From positions 21,270-85,269 of the forward strand of contig JAGKSW010000071.1 in NCBI GenBank assembly GCA_018993265.1: a stretch of 64,000 nt of DNA, written 5' to 3'. The notes beneath the pieces are model-generated. The model did no database searches and was not told the DNA's origin. It worked only from the letters and a program-made list of their open reading frames with translations. Of this stretch, positions 62,044-64,000 are shown in pieces. The translations under genes were made by a program, and so were the position numbers. The stretch comes from Nostoc sp. TH1S01. Its GTDB lineage: Bacteria; Cyanobacteriota; Cyanobacteriia; Cyanobacteriales; Nostocaceae. Every line of letters starts with the position of its first letter. Position 1 is the stretch's first letter.

Positions 62044-63750
62044 ATGAGTTATAGAATGTCCCGCCGCGCCTACGCAGAAACATACGGGCCGACAGTAGGC
62101 GATCGCATCCGCCTTGCAGATACAGAATTATTTATAGAAGTAGAACAAGACTTTACTACCTACGGTGATGAAGTGAAATTTGGCGGTGGTAAAGTTATTC
62201 GTGATGGGATGGGACAATCCCCTATTTCTAACGCTGATGGTGCTGTTGATTTAGTAATTACTAATGCCTTGATACTCGATTGGTGGGGAATAGTCAAAGC
62301 AGACATCGGCATTAAAGATGGCAAGATATTTAAAATTGGGAAAGCTGGTAATCCTTATATTCAAGACAACGTAGATATTATTATTGGCCCTGGAACCGAA
62401 GCCTTAGCTGGGGAAGGAATGATTCTCACCGCTGGCGGAATTGATAGCCATATACATTTTATTTGTCCCCAGCAAATTGAAGTTGCGATCGCCTCTGGAA
62501 TCACAACTATGATTGGCGGCGGAACTGGGCCTGCTACCGGAACTAACGCCACTACCTGTACCCCCGGCCCTTGGAACATTTACCGGATGTTACAAGCTGC
62601 TGATGCTTTTCCCATGAACTTAGGCTTTTTGGGTAAAGGTAATGCTAGTCAACCCCAAGCACTAGCAGAACAAATTCAAGCGGGTGCAATGGGTTTAAAA
62701 CTGCATGAAGACTGGGGGACAACTCCCGCCACTATTGATACTTGTCTGAGTGTGGCTGATGAATATGATGTGCAGGTAGCTATACATACCGATACTCTCA
62801 ATGAAGCCGGATTTGTCGAAGATACCATCGCCGCCTTTAAAAACCGCGCCATTCATACTTACCACACCGAAGGCGCAGGCGGGGGACACGCACCAGACAT
62901 CATCAAAGTCTGCGGTCAAGCAAATGTCCTCCCATCTTCGACAAATCCCACTCGGCCCTATACCCTCAACACCTTAGATGAACACCTAGATATGTTGATG
63001 GTATGTCATCACCTTGACCCAGGAATTCCCGAAGATGTAGCTTTTGCGGAGTCTCGCATTCGCCGAGAAACCATCGCCGCCGAAGATATTTTGCATGACT
63101 TAGGCGCGTTTAGCATGATTTCTTCCGACTCCCAAGCAATGGGGAGAGTGGGGGAGGTAATAATTCGTACTTGGCAGACTGCCCATAAAATGAAGGTACA
63201 ACGGGGAAGCCTTGCTGGAGATAGCGAAGCAGATAATCTCCGCGCCAAAAGATATGTTGCCAAATACACCATTAACCCGGCAATCACGCATGGTATTGCT
63301 GATTATGTTGGTTCTGTAGAAGAGGGAAAACTTGCAGACTTATGCCTGTGGCGACCTGCGTTTTTTGGTGTCAAGCCAGAGATAGTTATTAAAGGTGGGA
63401 TGATAGCTTGGGCGCAAATGGGTGATGCTAACGCCAGTATTCCCACACCCCAACCCGTTCATATGCGACCGATGTTTAGCAGTTTCGCTGGTGCTAGGAA
63501 TGCAACATCCTTAACTTTTGTGTCGCAAGCAGCCTTAGAAAGAGAAATTCCCAGCCATTTAAAGTTGCAAAAATCAACTGTGGCGGTGACTGGAACACGT
63601 CAGTTAAGTAAAGGTGACTTGAAGCTAAATGACGCATTACCCCACATCGAAGTAGATCCAGAAACTTACGAAGTCAGGGCCGATGGTGAATTGCTGACTT
63701 GTGAACCTGCAACAGTTTTACCAATGGCGCAGCGTTACTTTTTATTTTGA
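62044..63750 (+). CDS. ureC: urease subunit alpha
   Basis: 568 residues, full length. The N-terminus [20 protein letters not shown], metal-binding HIHF (about residue 137), the Lys of GLKLHEDWG that is carbamylated to bridge the two nickel ions, [27 protein letters not shown] and the flap segment [21 protein letters not shown] are all present. It makes ammonia from urea in the cytoplasm, a nitrogen source for a cyanobacterium. ureE, ureF and ureG are not in this window. A terminator follows. Confidence 0.98.
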   Translation: MSYRMSRRAYAETYGPTVGDRIRLADTELFIEVEQDFTTYGDEVKFGGGKVIRDGMGQSPISNADGAVDLVITNALILDWWGIVKADIGIKDGKIFKIGKAGNPYIQDNVDIIIGPGTEALAGEGMILTAGGIDSHIHFICPQQIEVAIASGITTMIGGGTGPATGTNATTCTPGPWNIYRMLQAADAFPMNLGFLGKGNASQPQALAEQIQAGAMGLKLHEDWGTTPATIDTCLSVADEYDVQVAIHTDTLNEAGFVEDTIAAFKNRAIHTYHTEGAGGGHAPDIIKVCGQANVLPSSTNPTRPYTLNTLDEHLDMLMVCHHLDPGIPEDVAFAESRIRRETIAAEDILHDLGAFSMISSDSQAMGRVGEVIIRTWQTAHKMKVQRGSLAGDSEADNLRAKRYVAKYTINPAITHGIADYVGSVEEGKLADLCLWRPAFFGVKPEIVIKGGMIAWAQMGDANASIPTPQPVHMRPMFSSFAGARNATSLTFVSQAALEREIPSHLKLQKSTVAVTGTRQLSKGDLKLNDALPHIEVDPETYEVRADGELLTCEPATVLPMAQRYFLF

Positions 63751-63759
63751 GGTTGAACT

Positions 63760-63800
63760 TTATAAGAGAGGATGCGATGCGATCGCACTCTCTCTTATAA
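63760..63800 (+). terminator. hairpin downstream of ureC
   Basis: TTATAAGAGAG (63760-63770) and CTCTCTTATAA (63790-63800) form an 11-bp perfect stem around a loop that includes the HIP1 octamer GCGATCGC. It begins ten bases after the ureC stop. Confidence 0.75.
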
Positions 63801-63920
63801 TTCATCAATTCCACTAGCTTTTAACTACCTGTCATATTATGTTCGTCTAATTACACATCGTGATCATTAATTACTGAACTAGACGCTATATCACAGAAGT
63901 TTCTCTAACCAAGCTTTGTG

Positions 63921-64000
63921 TTATTACTTGCTAGGAGATGTCGAACCTGGTTGAACACCACTGTCAGGAGTTGTAGATTCTGGTGCCGGAGTTACACTGC
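63921..64000 (-). CDS. C-terminal end of a Pro/Ser/Thr-rich protein (cut by window edge)
   Basis: On the minus strand a frame runs in from the right edge and reads SVTPAPESTTPDSGVQPGST followed by SPSK and two TAA stops (63921-63926). It is low-complexity, as in the tails of cyanobacterial membrane or wall proteins. Too short to identify. Confidence 0.4.

Noticed and set aside
1..64000. tRNA or rRNA genes
   Set aside because: No cloverleaf-type sequence or conserved T-loop could be found by eye in any spacer; a dedicated tRNA search would settle this.

Overview
This window comes from a cyanobacterium, most likely a filamentous, heterocyst-forming type (Nostoc/Calothrix/Tolypothrix-like). The sequence evidence is: very frequent HIP1 octamers (GCGATCGC) inside and between genes, heptameric tandem repeats of the STRR kind (CACTCAG, AGTCAAA and others), a photosystem I assembly gene (ycf3), the cyanobacterial clpR-clpP pair, a CBS-CP12 fusion gene, an SLH-domain porin, an AMIN-domain protein and a Uma2 endonuclease. 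The taxon is inferred from gene content; no rRNA is present.

Layout. 0-6.3 kb: the tail of a DNA-phosphorothioation-associated methyltransferase, an AmpG-like permease, a GNAT acetyltransferase, a PD-(D/E)XK protein, a HEAT-repeat protein and a cupin. 6.7-15.2 kb: a large hybrid histidine kinase, an HD-domain hydrolase, a long TPR protein and rubrerythrin. 15.8-21.1 kb (minus strand): a flotillin with its NfeD/YqiJ-like partner, an SDR reductase and an efflux adaptor.

22.1-31.3 kb is the most notable part. A stand-alone adenylation-thiolation-thioesterase enzyme converges on an ABC exporter. The exporter is divergent from a ribosomal-peptide operon of the thiazole/oxazole-modified microcin (TOMM) class: a 121-residue precursor whose core has 16 cysteines in CxxC and tandem GCGCR repeats, an E1-like leader-binding partner, a YcaO cyclodehydratase ending in PxPxP, and a SagB-type FMN dehydrogenase. 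Together these would turn the core cysteines into thiazol(in)es and export the product. I see no leader peptidase or immunity gene.

31.6-36.4 kb: a porin divergent from a zinc-type ABC system (binding protein and ATPase, no permease) with a Zur-box-like site, then a Uma2 gene between two copies of a dispersed repeat. 36.6-48.4 kb: a kinase-WD40 protein, ExbB/ExbD, a PPOX-family protein, an AMIN/beta-lactamase-fold protein, the CBS-CP12 gene, gatC, ycf3 and an SRAP peptidase. 48.6-58.8 kb: a GST, a thioesterase, truB, a PIN-domain toxin-antitoxin pair, a DnaJ protein, clpR-clpP, two tandem VWA proteins and a secreted orphan. 59.4-63.8 kb: urease genes ureD-ureA-ureB-(Coq4-like)-ureC.

Intergenic DNA is crowded with small repeats: a MITE-like element of about 110-130 bp (four copies), a 114-bp inverted-repeat element (two copies), a CCCCGACTTCTT hairpin family (four copies), long palindromes and STRR tracts. 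In two genes (the GNAT gene and ureD) repeat DNA appears to have entered the reading frame without breaking it.
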